Notes: generated by a model from the sequence alone, not told the origin. Counted from the stretch's first letter, positions 17,955-26,762 are shown. The stretch is DNA of 64,000 nt from Anderseniella sp963759095 (GCA_963759095.1 CAVWYF010000036.1:310001-374000); one strand, 5' to 3'. A program made the numbers and translations.

Positions 17955-18938
17955 ATGAGACGTTTTAAAAAGATCTTGTATGTCCATGAGGAGAACTCTG
18001 AGATAGCAGAAGAAACTCTCCGTCTTGCTTTGGAGTTGGCGAACCGAAATGATGGTCAGGTTGATCTCATCGCTGTGCTTGAACCACCACCTGCGGTTTT
18101 CGCTTCCAACGTCTCGATAATGCTTCGGTCAAGTTGGCTCAAGGAGTCGGAGCAGGCACTCAACGAGCTGGCAAAATCAGCCAGTCCCGACCGCAAACTC
18201 AAGACCAAGTTGATCGAAGGCAGACCGCATATTCAAACCATTCGAGAAGTCTTGCGAAATGACTACGACCTAGTCATCAAACCAATTGGCCCAAGCGGGG
18301 TTTTGGATAGATTTCTGGGCCGCTTCGACATGCAGCTGCTGCGCCATTGTCCTTGCCCGGTTTGGTTGTCAAAAGGCGAAGCATACAAGGAATTTGATCA
18401 AGTCCTTGCAGCAGTGGGTGCTGAATTTGAAGCTTTTGGGGGTGGGAAAGCAGACACTGAAGAAGTCGAAGACGCGCTGAACAGACAAATACTTGAGATG
18501 GCGTTCTCCTTGTGTGCAGATAGCAAGGCTTGGCTACATATCGGACACGCTTGGTACCCGCCGTTCCTGTCGAAAAACAGCCGAGCGCGGGCAAACATTC
18601 CGAAAAATGAAATAGATGCCTATGTTCATACAGTGGAGCGTGAACACACGAATTGGCTGAAAAGATTGATGAACCGGGGAATCCGGTGGGTGGGGAAAGA
18701 TGTCACAGCAAAAGTTAAGCTGAGCACCCACTTGCGGCAAGGTGATGCAGGTACGGAGATTCCAAAGCTGATTTCTGAGTTCAAGATTGAACTCTTAATC
18801 ATGGGAACTGTTGCAAGAACTGGAATTTCTGGTTTGATAATCGGAAATACCGCTGAATCAATACTTGACCAGGTGACTTGTTCTGTACTGGTAGTGAAGC
18901 CCTCGGGATTTGTATCCAGTGTGACTCTGAATGATTGA
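17955..18938 (+). CDS. Universal stress protein with two tandem Usp domains (UspE-like)
   Basis: The 327-residue cytoplasmic protein is a tandem Usp. Domain 1 covers about residues 1-145 (KKILYVHEENSEIAEETLRL, then DYDLVIKPIGPSG and CPVWLSKG). Domain 2 covers about 150-315 and ends with ELLIMGTVARTGISGLIIGN followed by TAESIL and CSVLVVKP, which keeps the G-x2-G-x9-G(S/T)-like nucleotide loop. The first domain's loop is degenerate, as in UspE proteins. The start has GGAG 8 bases upstream. It lies near the antiporter, TauE and small membrane protein genes; a stress role is known for the family but the trigger is not. Confidence 0.85.
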   Translation: MRRFKKILYVHEENSEIAEETLRLALELANRNDGQVDLIAVLEPPPAVFASNVSIMLRSSWLKESEQALNELAKSASPDRKLKTKLIEGRPHIQTIREVLRNDYDLVIKPIGPSGVLDRFLGRFDMQLLRHCPCPVWLSKGEAYKEFDQVLAAVGAEFEAFGGGKADTEEVEDALNRQILEMAFSLCADSKAWLHIGHAWYPPFLSKNSRARANIPKNEIDAYVHTVEREHTNWLKRLMNRGIRWVGKDVTAKVKLSTHLRQGDAGTEIPKLISEFKIELLIMGTVARTGISGLIIGNTAESILDQVTCSVLVVKPSGFVSSVTLND

Positions 18939-19225
18939 CTGCAGTGCCGTTTGTTGCGGTGCGGGCCGCCAGCTGTTCCAGTCGCTCCACTACCGTTGAC
19001 CAATTCTAAGCAGGCTTTACTGAAATGAGCGCAACACAGAGCCAAAAACACTCTCTTATGCAATCAACCTAAATGGTCCAATAGGCGCTGACAGGACACA
19101 CTGATCTTCGCCAGAAGACAGTCGCTGGCGATTCGAACACCCGAATCTGCGGTTCAGTTGTCTGCAGCTAAAGACCGAACAGCCCGACAATGCTGTCCGG
19201 ATTAAGTATGCATCAGAAACTGCGT
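18939..19225. other. Intergenic stretch after the universal stress gene
   Basis: Nothing gene-like is supported. A short imperfect hairpin region at about 18945-18990 could end the stress-protein transcript but lacks a T run. Confidence 0.3.
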
Positions 19226-19396
19226 TTATTCTGCTGGCGCGTACTCAATTGGTGCACCGCCAACAATACCGCTGGATGTCGGACCTCCTGGATACAGGAA
19301 GTAGACAAGCAGCAACATCGTGGCAACTAGCACGGTAACCAAGAGGATCGTGTTCCTTCTAAAAGGGCTATGCCACGAGCTATAAAAGAGCGACAT
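19226..19396 (-). CDS. Small membrane protein (56 aa)
   Basis: On the minus strand ATG 19396 is preceded by an excellent ribosome site (GGAGGC, 6 bases upstream). The product starts SLFYSSWHSPFRRNT, crosses the membrane once (ILLVTVLVATMLLLVYFLYP) and ends in a short GGPTSSGIVGGAPIEYAPAE tail. The positive residues before the helix suggest an N-in orientation. It shares the strand of the TauE/SafE gene, whose stop is about 200 bp upstream. Function is unknown. Confidence 0.6.
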   Translation of the reverse strand: MSLFYSSWHSPFRRNTILLVTVLVATMLLLVYFLYPGGPTSSGIVGGAPIEYAPAE

Positions 19397-19594
19397 TTTT
19401 GCCTCCTACGCAAATGCGACCAGTTTCCGACAAGCAATTCCATCGGCGAAACTGGAAGGAGCTGATCAATCGTCAGGCTCTACAATTCATATGGGAGCAA
19501 GCGAGAATTCCACAATAGGCATTGACAGCTCAGCAAACGAATTTTGCAAAGCGCAAGCCGGATCATTCAAACGGGGCTCGTCACCAAGATTGGG

Positions 19595-20341
19595 TCACTT
19601 TGCAATTAGTTCACGAAATATTTGTATTGCTGCGATTCCGCAAATCACCAGTGCCACCACTGTCATTACTAAGCGGTCGGGCAATTTGCCGACCGTATAT
19701 GCAGCGATCGGAGCTGCCAATACTCCACCCACAATCAAGCCCAGTATAATCGGCCAGAGTTCAAGTCCGATCGTCCCGAGGAAAGTAAATGAAATTGTTG
19801 AGGTGACAAAAAACTCGGCTGCGTTGGTTGATCCTACAGTCTTCCTGGCTTGGGTGCCTTGACCAAGCATGGTTGATGCAACGATAGGGCCCCATCCCCC
19901 CCCTCCAATGGCGTCCAGGAATCCTCCGACAAAACCCAGCGGTTGAACGTATCGCGGCTGCATTTCAGCAAGCTGCTTGTGCCGCACCGCTTTCACCAGG
20001 ATCCAGATACCCATCGTCGCCAGGTAGATCGCGACAATTGGGCGGACTGTTTGTGCATCAATGCTGGAGAGAATGTAGGCGCCGATGAACCCGCCTACCA
20101 TTCCTGGAATCGCCAATCGCTTGACCACACTCCAATTCACGTTTCCAAAACGCCAATGGGCGAGCCCGGAAGCGCCAGTGGTGAAAATTTCAGCGGTGTG
20201 TACACTTGCGCTGGCAACAGCAGGAGTAATTCCGAGGCTGAGTAGAATCGACGTGCTCAACAGGCCGTAGGCCATACCGATCGCGCCATCAATGAGTTGC
20301 GCCGCAAACCCCACTGCGACGAACAAGAGAAAGTCCTCCAT
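19595..20341 (-). CDS. TauE/SafE-family sulfite/anion exporter permease
   Basis: This inner-membrane protein of 248 residues has about eight membrane segments and belongs to the TauE/SafE family (PF01925), whose members export sulfite, sulfoacetate or other organic anions. The paired motifs AAQLIDGAIGMAYGLLSTSI and FVGGFLDAIGGGGWGPIVAS are the family's internal repeats. The start at 20341 (MEDFLLFVAV) follows AAGGAGAAG at good spacing; the longer reading to 20434 lacks a ribosome site. It is monocistronic. The substrate cannot be told from the neighbours. Confidence 0.85.
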   Translation of the reverse strand: MEDFLLFVAVGFAAQLIDGAIGMAYGLLSTSILLSLGITPAVASASVHTAEIFTTGASGLAHWRFGNVNWSVVKRLAIPGMVGGFIGAYILSSIDAQTVRPIVAIYLATMGIWILVKAVRHKQLAEMQPRYVQPLGFVGGFLDAIGGGGWGPIVASTMLGQGTQARKTVGSTNAAEFFVTSTISFTFLGTIGLELWPIILGLIVGGVLAAPIAAYTVGKLPDRLVMTVVALVICGIAAIQIFRELIAK

Positions 20342-20616
20342 GCAAGACTTCTCCTTTTGAGGGCTGCCCTGCGATATCGCAATTGGCAAGTTATCATATG
20401 TCACAAAATTCCGCCATTGGCACATAGCAGACATCCGGTACTGCCGAACGAAAATCCGCTATGGTGGGCCCTCCAGAAAATGCTTGAAGAGATACCTCGA
20501 GCTTTCATCAAAACGCTAAATTGCCTGAGCGCTGATCAAGAAACTTTCCTGCAGAACGGCAAGCTATAGTCAACACCAGGGATGTCTCAAAAGCACCTGC
20601 AGCTTACAAATCCCTG

Positions 20617-20701
20617 AAATCCTTCAGCCGAGCGGTCTAAAAACGGAGAGCAATTCATAAATCGGAAAATCCTTCAGCCGGGCGGTCTAAAAACGGGAAG
20701 C
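20617..20701. repeat. Partial tandem duplication with a 50-bp period
   Basis: The stretch from AAATCCTTCAGCCGAGCGGT at 20617 recurs exactly 50 bp later from 20667, about 32 of 35 positions identical. The second copy is the 3' end of the coding sequence at 20655-21104; the first lies just beyond its stop. It appears to be a duplication of the gene's last codons. Confidence 0.75.
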
Positions 20702-21104
20702 GCTTGACCGGCAAAGGAGGTGTTTCATCAATCCGTTGACCGGCCGTTGTCTCTGCATAGTTGATTGACCCATTCAAGACATCGGTCACCACTTGTAGAT
20801 TTTCGCAGTGCAATATCGCATTGATGACTGCGCTAAGTATGGGATTTTGAACGGCATCTGGCAGTCGGTTTTCCGGAAACAAATACGAAAGTGCCTTTGC
20901 AAAGTCTGCGCATTCGTGGAGATTCTTGTTTTGGTACAGTTTCATACCTACTATGCCCCACCTCGATTTTTTCACTACGATGCCAGACTGAGAAACACTG
21001 ATAAAACACGGGTCTCCGTTGGCCATTCGTAAGCTGGCAGAGTAACCTCCATCGTCGTTTTTGAAGCTTTGCAATTCGGTCACCTTCATGGTTGTCATTT
21101 TCAC
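20655..21104 (-). CDS. Hypothetical protein
   Basis: I do not recognise this 149-residue protein. It has no signal peptide or membrane segment. The first half reads as a beta-rich domain (FKNDDGGYSASLRMANGDPC, then FISVSQSGIVVKKSR), the second as helical (LHECADFAKALSYLF, NPILSAVINAILHCE). The start is uncertain between ATGs at 21104, 21098 and 21089; none has a good ribosome site. Its last codons are duplicated just downstream. It is isolated between the TauE and EF-hand genes on the same strand. Confidence 0.45.
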   Translation of the reverse strand: MKMTTMKVTELQSFKNDDGGYSASLRMANGDPCFISVSQSGIVVKKSRWGIVGMKLYQNKNLHECADFAKALSYLFPENRLPDAVQNPILSAVINAILHCENLQVVTDVLNGSINYAETTAGQRIDETPPLPVKRFPFLDRPAEGFSDL

Positions 21105-21353
21105 ATGAGTTTGGATCTGCTTTTGTAATCACAAGCGACGTAGTTTTGGTCCAGAAGTCTGTACATGACCGCTGCGGTGTCCATGCTAAGTCCGCCAGCT
21201 TTTTGTGCAAAAGCAGACTTATGAAAATGAGAAATGAACTATACCAATTCTCAGCACAGTTTTGGTCTGTTTGATGGTCCAGAGGGACATCTGGACAACT
21301 TGCCTACGATGCCTGCCAATGACCCAATGCGAATGTTCTTGCCGACAAAAGAA

Positions 21354-21419
21354 CACCCAGATTGAGGTTCATTCATAGGATATCAATCTGGGTGCTTGTC
21401 TAAAGACACGCTTGTGTCT
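21354..21419 (-). terminator. Double hairpin terminator of the EF-hand gene
   Basis: Directly after the stop at 21424 the minus strand forms AGACAC-AAGC-GTGTCT (21404-21419). A 12-bp perfect stem follows (arms 21354-21365 and 21383-21394, CACCCAGATTGA/TCAATCTGGGTG) and runs into TTCTTTTG. The second is a good factor-independent terminator. Confidence 0.6.
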
Positions 21420-21423
21420 CGGT

Positions 21424-21642
21424 CTAATCGCTCATCGCCGCATATTCATCGGCATTAAGATTGCCGTCTGCATCTTTATCTGCCGCGGCAAATGCATCTT
21501 CGGTAACATCAGGCATAGCTGCTGTTGCTTCTTCAACTGAGATGAGGCCATCGCCATCAGTGTCGATGTCCGCAAACTCGGCAGCTTGTGCACTGGTAGC
21601 AGTCAGCAAGGAAACCGCAAGAACAGCAAGAAACTTGTTCAT
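21424..21642 (-). CDS. Exported EF-hand calcium-binding protein
   Basis: The small periplasmic protein of 72 residues has a signal peptide (FLAVLAVSLLTATSAQA) followed by two EF-hand loops: DIDTDGDGLISVEE and DKDADGNLNADE, each with the canonical Asp/Asn at positions 1, 3, 5 and Glu at 12. It should bind two calcium ions. A GGGAGAG ribosome site precedes ATG 21642. It forms a single-gene unit ending in the double hairpin. Such proteins are common in Rhizobiales, as calcium buffers or sensors of unknown partner. Confidence 0.85.
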   Translation of the reverse strand: MNKFLAVLAVSLLTATSAQAAEFADIDTDGDGLISVEEATAAMPDVTEDAFAAADKDADGNLNADEYAAMSD

Positions 21643-22177
21643 TTCACTCTCCCAGAATAGATAAGGCCATCAGGATGATGGATTTTATCGTGTTCAATGT
21701 GGGCGGAGTTTCCACCCTCATCCAAAAATGTAGATAATCCTCCCTGTTGGTTTTTGTTTGACTGAATACGTTGCTGCTGACGGCTTATTTGTGTACATCC
21801 TGTGTCAAAAATGCCGTTAGCGACATGCGCTGTTACCGATGTCGAAATTTGACAAGAGAAAATGGTTTCGAGCCATTGTTCGATTGGTATGGGAGCAACA
21901 ATTCAGCAACAAATGAACAATCCAATGAGAGGCGAGCCTAACCTCAATTGTTTGTTCTGGTGCTCTTGGGAACTTTCGATCATGGCACGTTTGTTACGTC
22001 CAACCCTATTGCGTCATTACGTCATTACATTGCGCAGCCAACCTGCCTTTTTTTCACAGACAGGACGCGAAACGGACGTTGCCGACAGTTGATGAAAACG
22101 TTCCTTTGGAGTTTATCTCAACTTGCCGGCCGTGCGGTCAGATTCGGTTGGGTTCGAATAATGGCATCCACACAAAC
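21643..22177. other. Intergenic stretch upstream of the EF-hand gene and recombinase fragment
   Basis: No gene is supported. The segment just before 22178 may hold decayed upstream parts of the recombinase (short open frames with no recognisable motif). Confidence 0.3.
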
Positions 22178-22556
22178 GAACTGATCGGCCAGCAACTGCT
22201 TACGGGCATTCTCTTTGATGAAACTGGTGATCGTCTCACACCATCCCATGCAGGCAGCAAGACACGCAGATACAGATACTACGTATCGCAGCGTCTGCTT
22301 CAGGGCAGCAAGAACGATCAATCAGGATGGCGTCTGCCGGCGCCAAGACTAGAAAAAGCTGTAGTTGATGGCATTTGCGTATTCCTCACTGATGAACCAA
22401 AGCTGTGTGATGCCATCGATGCACAACATCGAGACGCCGATGAGATCAGCAAGGCCATCAAAGCAGCAAGAGCCAGGGCCGGTGAACTGAAGCATGCAGG
22501 TAAATCCGCCAGGCAAATCCTGCACCAGATTGCATCGCGCATTGAAGTCTCGAGTA
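22178..22556 (+). pseudogene. Serine recombinase/resolvase fragment (zinc ribbon and C-terminal helix region)
   Basis: The readable part is the middle of a large serine recombinase: LLTGILFDETGDRLTPSHAG, TRRYRYYVSQRLLQGSKNDQ and SGWRLPAPRLEKAVVDGICV. A helical linker (ISKAIKAARARAGELKHAGK) and HQIASRIEV follow. The catalytic resolvase domain with its serine is absent upstream, and the zinc-binding cysteines are lost, so it is inactive. The open frame runs on to 22951 but the sequence after about 22560 no longer resembles the family. It is a trace of an integrated element near the tRNA-Val boundary. Confidence 0.65.
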
Positions 22557-23036
22557 GCGCACAATGCCTGACCATGAGCCGAACGGCAGTGGACATGCCA
22601 CTGCGCCATCCGGGGTCTTATTGCGTCGCACGCGTTGGCATATCGCGCAATAGCGCAGACACAGCTCTGCCAATTGGCACAACAGACCTGGAAAGTATCG
22701 GTAGCAGTGCCGCAGGCCGGGCGTGTCATTTTTCCAGGAAAATGCGTGGCAGGATCGGCGCTGATTGGCTACAAACCGTGCGCGATCCAGAAGAAACCAG
22801 ATCAACTCTCAGACGGCTGATCAGACACGCATCTGCTGAAAGTTTTGGCCCGTGCGTTAGATGGTTTTTAGGAAGTAAAAAACTGAACAACCCGGGGCGT
22901 GAACCGGGCATTTCCGCTGAGCCAGTCTCCGAGGGCGACTGGCTTGGTTGAGGTCGGCAAGGCGCATAACCACATCGATAGATGTTGTAAAACCTGCCGG
23001 CATACAAAGGGGCGGCGACCGAGGCTAGTTGCCGAC

Positions 23037-23313
23037 TTATTCAACGATCATGAACACACCATTTTTGATGGATACGTTTTCATTGCCTTCGAACGAAAAT
23101 TCGGCGCCATTAGGCAGTTTGCACCTGACATCTTGCGGACCAACGTCATCACGCTCTCGCCAGCAGCCAGTTCAATGGCATCATCCGGCACGTCTTCTCC
23201 AAGACACTAAAACTGTAAGCTACTTCAACCTCATTGGTGATCGACAATGCGTTCGCTGGAGTTGCCAAAAAGCTCATGGTGACAAGAGCAGCAGCAAATG
23301 CTTTGAAATTCAT
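23037..23313 (-). pseudogene. Small exported protein broken by two single-base deletions
   Basis: ATG 23313 has a good GGAGAAC ribosome site and a clear signal peptide (FKAFAAALVTMSFLATPANA). Three frames must be joined: the first ends EVEVAYSFSVLEK, the second supplies DVPDDAIELAAGES, and the third supplies DDVGPQDVRCKLPNGAEFSF and EGNENVSIKNGVFMIVE to a stop at 23037. Each join needs one missing base. The joined 92-residue product reads as a coherent small periplasmic protein of unknown function. The two indels within 60 bp mean either a decayed gene or local sequence error. Confidence 0.55.
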
Positions 23314-23350
23314 TTTCGTTCTCCAAATATCGACATTGATAGCCGTTAGG

Positions 23351-23470
23351 CTAGCTACAATTATTGACCGTTTTTGCCTGGATGGAGGGTTTGACAGGCT
23401 TGTCAGGTTTCCCTGTGGTGGCTTTGCCACCTTTCCCGGTTTGTGACGGTTTACTCGGTTTCGGTTTCAT
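23351..23470 (-). CDS. Candidate small basic protein (39 aa)
   Basis: ATG 23470 has GGAG 8 bases upstream. The product is rich in Lys, Pro and Gly (KPKPSKPSQTGKGGKATTGK), with no hydrophobic helix. The frame remains open upstream to 23587 with protein-like sequence, so this could instead be the C-terminal tail of a longer decayed gene. It lies just upstream of the broken exported gene on the same strand. Confidence 0.25.
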   Translation of the reverse strand: MKPKPSKPSQTGKGGKATTGKPDKPVKPSIQAKTVNNCS

Positions 23471-23592
23471 TTCGAGGGCTCCAATTAGGCAGCGATATTC
23501 GCTGATATGGGGATGCACCACGCGAGAACGCCAGGCCGCAAAACCACTACGCAACAGCCATGCATTGAACTTCTCGCTGCAGTACACAAAAG

Positions 23593-23874
23593 CTATATTT
23601 CGAAGCCTTTTGACTGATCAATGACTTTTCCAGATACGATCTTGTAATTTCTGCGTCCGACAAACCTTTTACCATCAGGACCAGGGCCGTTCGGATCTCT
23701 GTAAACGGTGGTGTAGCCAGTTTGGCCTTTAGTGGGCTCTGTAGACAACACTGCCCCCATAGGCTGATTTAGGCCAAACAAGAGTAGGCTGACGAAACCG
23801 TTTCCCATAGCAAAGCCAGCAACGATGATCGTTATCATCGCCAGCGGACGTTTGTATGAGAGAACTGTTTTCAT
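23593..23874 (-). CDS. Hypothetical membrane-anchored protein
   Basis: I do not recognise this 93-residue protein. One N-terminal membrane helix (LAMITIIVAGFAMGNGFVSL) is followed by a soluble, probably periplasmic tail (GYTTVYRDPNGPGPDGKRFV, then GRRNYKIVSGKVIDQ) with a beta-rich look. The ribosome site is weak (GGAATC). It is on the same strand as the two small genes downstream and may form a loose unit with them. Confidence 0.45.
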   Translation of the reverse strand: MKTVLSYKRPLAMITIIVAGFAMGNGFVSLLLFGLNQPMGAVLSTEPTKGQTGYTTVYRDPNGPGPDGKRFVGRRNYKIVSGKVIDQSKGFEI

Positions 23875-24479
23875 GATTCCATAACAACAAAGCCAGGTTT
23901 TCGTCCCGGGCGAGTGGTGATTTAGATCCAGTTTTTCTGAGCGGTTCGAGCGCTAACTAGCTGCTCTCGTGCGCTGGTTGCCTGGGATTCTCAGACTATC
24001 ACGCTTGATTAGTATACGCGCGGTGTTATCAGTCTGATAATTAACGTTTTGTCACGTCTTCTTGATTTGTCAGCCTGACCGCATGTGCGATCTATACTCC
24101 ATCACAACCAATAAGGCGGCACAGAACGTCTACACGGGTGGTTTCAGACGGAATCCACTTCTCAGGTGGTGGGTGCCAGACAGGCATGTTAGTTCAGAGA
24201 TCATGCGTGAAGGCCATAAGATTTTGGTCGGTTGACAATGCCCATCAACGACGGCAGAGCGAACGCCAGTTCCTTGAGTTGATTGAATCAATGGTCAGTA
24301 ACATTTATGGTGGACGTGAGCATGTCTATTGGAGGATTAATGATGAACTCCACCAAGAGCTGGCTATTGGAGCAGTTTCCGAATTACGAAAAGCACATCC
24401 ACCGTCGCAGCCGGAAAACATAGGAATACTGCGGCTTTTGCTCAAGCCACACAGAACCTATTGGAAACTGGGGAAAGAA
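23875..24479. other. 600-bp stretch between the accessory block and tRNA-Val
   Basis: No full gene is seen. A 27-codon frame at 24340-24423 on the plus strand has a very good ribosome site (GGAGG, 5 bases upstream) and reads NSTKSWLLEQFPNYEKHIHR, but it is too short to judge. This is where an attachment site for an element inserted at the tRNA 3' end would be expected; I found no second copy of the tRNA end to the left. Confidence 0.35.
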
Positions 24480-24554
24480 TGGTGGGCGGTGCTGGTTTCG
24501 AACCAGCGACCCCTACGATGTCACCGTAGTGCTCTACCACTGAGCTAACCGCCC
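24480..24554 (-). tRNA. tRNA-Val (anticodon GAC)
   Basis: On the minus strand the sequence folds as a standard cloverleaf: acceptor GGGCGGT/ACCGCCC, D arm GCTC...GAGC, anticodon stem CTACG/CGTAG with loop GTGACAT (anticodon GAC), T arm GCTGG-TTCGAAA-CCAGC, then A and an encoded CCA at 24480-24482. The 3' end points to the accessory region on the left, the usual side for elements integrated at tRNA genes. Confidence 0.95.
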
Positions 24555-24674
24555 GAAGGCTGCCTTGAAAGCAGACCCGGGTTCGGGTCATCGGCAGATC
24601 GATGCGTCTGGGACGCGAAGGCTTCTATATAAGGTTAGGAAGGCCCATGCAAGGGGCCCGTTTGCCGACGCCTG

Positions 24675-25034
24675 TCAGGCAGCAATCATCCGGTCGACTT
24701 CGCTGACCAGATCGCGCAAATGAAACGGCTTTGACAATATCTTGGCATCGCGCGGTGCTTCGGAATCCGGATGCAGGGCCACAGCCGCAAATCCGGTGAT
24801 GAACATGATCTTCAGGGCCGGATCCAGTTCGGCAGCCCGCCTGGCAAGCTCTATGCCGTCCATTTCCGGCATCACGATATCGGTGAGCAGAAGATCAACT
24901 TCGCGCGATTTCAGCTCTTCAAACGCGCTTACACCTTCAGCAAACGAATGCACCTCGTGACCGGCGCGTTCCAGCGCACGGGCAAGGAAGCCGCGCATGT
25001 CGTTATCATCTTCAGCAAGTAGAATACGAGCCAT
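24675..25034 (-). CDS. cpdR: CpdR-type single-domain response regulator
   Basis: The 119-residue product is a bare receiver domain with no output domain. The acidic pocket is LLAEDDNDMRG, the phospho-acceptor Asp is in LLLTDIVMPEMDG (about residue 51), Thr in FITGFAAVAL and the conserved Lys in LSKPFHLRDLV. The FITGFAAVALHPDSEAP segment is characteristic of CpdR, which in Caulobacter and Sinorhizobium directs ClpXP to the pole to degrade cell-cycle proteins and is controlled by the CckA-ChpT relay. It is divergent from the N-formylglutamate amidohydrolase gene, an arrangement I recall as frequent in Rhizobiales. Confidence 0.9.
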   Translation of the reverse strand: MARILLAEDDNDMRGFLARALERAGHEVHSFAEGVSAFEELKSREVDLLLTDIVMPEMDGIELARRAAELDPALKIMFITGFAAVALHPDSEAPRDAKILSKPFHLRDLVSEVDRMIAA

Positions 25035-25361
25035 TGCCGATTACCAGCCTCCAGCAATTACCTATGGCCAGCATTTGCGCACTGCCCACCCACACCGCGG
25101 CACCATACTGTCAAAGAGTAAACCGCATGTGAAGACACATATTGTCATTTCACTGAATTTAAATGCCGCCTCAGCGTATCTCGCCCCGCAATTGCAGCAA
25201 TAACTGGTGCTGAATTTTGCAATACCGCTTCAACTGGTGAAATACCCGCAGCGTGACAGACAAACATCGTTGACGCGCTGGCTGCGTGGAGGGCTTAATG
25301 GGCCTGGTGATTACCACAACCACCGATCGCCCCTCCAACCGCACAGCGACCTGCCCTGCCC
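25035..25361. promoter_or_regulatory. Divergent control region between cpdR and the amidohydrolase gene
   Basis: This 327-bp gap separates two divergent starts and must hold both promoters. I could not define -35/-10 boxes with confidence. No small gene is seen. Confidence 0.4.
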
Positions 25362-26252
25362 ATGACACGTAAAACCAAATCAGATCAGGGTGAGCCCGGC
25401 TTCCAGATTGATGCACCGGGTGTGCAAACCTCTCCGGTGGTGTTCAATTCGCCGCATTCCGGCAGTGTTTATGATGCCGAGTTTCAGGCGTCGTCCCGCC
25501 TGAACCTGCATAATCTGCGCCGCTCGGAGGATTGTTTCGTCGACGAATTGTTCGGCACTGCGACCGCCCTTGGCGCACCGCTGATGAAAGCCCGGTTTCC
25601 CCGGGCATGGCTGGATGTCAACCGGGAACCGTTTGAGCTGGATCCCAATATGTTTCATGACCCGCTGCCGGCACATGTCAACACGGCATCAGCACGGGTT
25701 GCAGGCGGCCTCGGCACCATTCCGCGAATTGTGAGCGAAGGTGAAAACATATATCTGGACACACTGAGCTGGCCGGACGCCGACCGCCGCATTCAGCACT
25801 ATTACATGCCCTATCACGAGGCCCTCGGAGACCTCATGGCCAAGACATACAAGCGATTTCAGACCGCCATTCTGGTAGACTGCCATTCGATGCCGTCGGT
25901 GGCCGGGCTTTCAGGGTCCGGGCGCCCGGATGTCGTGCTGGGTGACAGGCATGGAACCAGTTGTTCGGCCTGGATTGTTCGCCACCTTGAAGAACAGTTG
26001 CGCGCCCACGGCTTGAAGGTGTCGCGCAACCGGCCTTATGCCGGTGGTTTCATAACCCAGAAATACGGCCGGCCCCATGAAGACGTTCATGCCGTCCAGA
26101 TCGAAGTCAATCGTGGCCTCTACATGAATGAAACCACATTGAAGAAAACCCGCGGGTTTTCGCGCCTGCAGACCCTGATGCTTGACGTGATGTCGCGTTT
26201 TATTGCGCGTGCCTCTGAAACAACGCCGCCGCGTTCCATTGCCGCTGAGTGA
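25362..26252 (+). CDS. N-formylglutamate amidohydrolase family protein
   Basis: The enzyme family hydrolyses N-formyl-L-glutamate to formate and glutamate, the last step of one histidine-degradation route. The zinc-site motifs are present: VVFNSPHSGSVY, RRSEDCFVDELFG, AWLDVNREPFELDP, VDCHSMPSV and QIEVNRGLYM. At 296 residues it is normal length. No other hut genes are in the window, and in Rhizobiales this paralogue next to cpdR may have another acylated amino acid as substrate. Its stop overlaps the GNAT start by one base, so the two are co-translated. Confidence 0.88.
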   Translation: MTRKTKSDQGEPGFQIDAPGVQTSPVVFNSPHSGSVYDAEFQASSRLNLHNLRRSEDCFVDELFGTATALGAPLMKARFPRAWLDVNREPFELDPNMFHDPLPAHVNTASARVAGGLGTIPRIVSEGENIYLDTLSWPDADRRIQHYYMPYHEALGDLMAKTYKRFQTAILVDCHSMPSVAGLSGSGRPDVVLGDRHGTSCSAWIVRHLEEQLRAHGLKVSRNRPYAGGFITQKYGRPHEDVHAVQIEVNRGLYMNETTLKKTRGFSRLQTLMLDVMSRFIARASETTPPRSIAAE

Positions 26253-26755
26253 TGGGGACGCCCGCCAGCCCGCCGCCAATTCAATTGCTTGAAGCCGGAC
26301 CGGAGCATGCTACCGAAATAGATCGCCTTGTTGCGGCTTTTCACCAGCATGAAGGTGTCAACGTGTCAGCCCATGCACGGCGAACCTCAATCGACAGTCT
26401 GCTCGCCATGCCTGCCCAGGGCCGCATTCTACTGGTGCAGCACCGCGACGCCGAAATTGTTGGTTATGCGGTCCTTGCATTCGGATTTTCTCTGGAATTC
26501 GGCGGCCGCGACGCGTTTCTGGATGAATTGTTCATCATGGAACCATTTCGCGGGCAAGGTATCGGCACAGCCGCGCTGACTGCCGTGTGCGCATGGGCTC
26601 GTCATGACGGGTTATGCGCGCTGCATCTGGAGGTGGAGCGGGACAACAAGGCGGCAAAGGCGTTGTACACGCAATCCGGATTTGAAGATCGCAGCCATTA
26701 TAATCTAATGTCACTGCACATCGCCAATGTCAGGGAAACCAAGCGAGCGCAGTGA
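26252..26755 (+). CDS. GNAT-family N-acetyltransferase
   Basis: The 167-residue protein has the GNAT fold: an N-terminal strand-helix (PIQLLEAGPEHATEIDRLVA), the central strands ILLVQHRDAEIVGYAVLAFG, the acetyl-CoA loop FRGQGIGTAAL (Q/RxxGxG/A) and C-terminal LHLEVERDNKAAKALYTQSGF. ATG 26252 shares its first base with the upstream stop (TGATG), pointing to coupling with the amidohydrolase. The acceptor is unknown. The small RNA gene on the opposite strand ends about 10 bp downstream. Confidence 0.82.
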   Translation: MGTPASPPPIQLLEAGPEHATEIDRLVAAFHQHEGVNVSAHARRTSIDSLLAMPAQGRILLVQHRDAEIVGYAVLAFGFSLEFGGRDAFLDELFIMEPFRGQGIGTAALTAVCAWARHDGLCALHLEVERDNKAAKALYTQSGFEDRSHYNLMSLHIANVRETKRAQ

Positions 26756-26762
26756 TAAGCAG

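Noticed and set aside
22557..22951. Continuation of the recombinase frame
   Set aside because: The frame stays open but the sequence no longer resembles the family, so it was left out of the pseudogene.
24138..24548. Plus-strand frame running into the tRNA gene
   Set aside because: It reads through the whole tRNA-Val on the opposite strand and has no ribosome site at its start.
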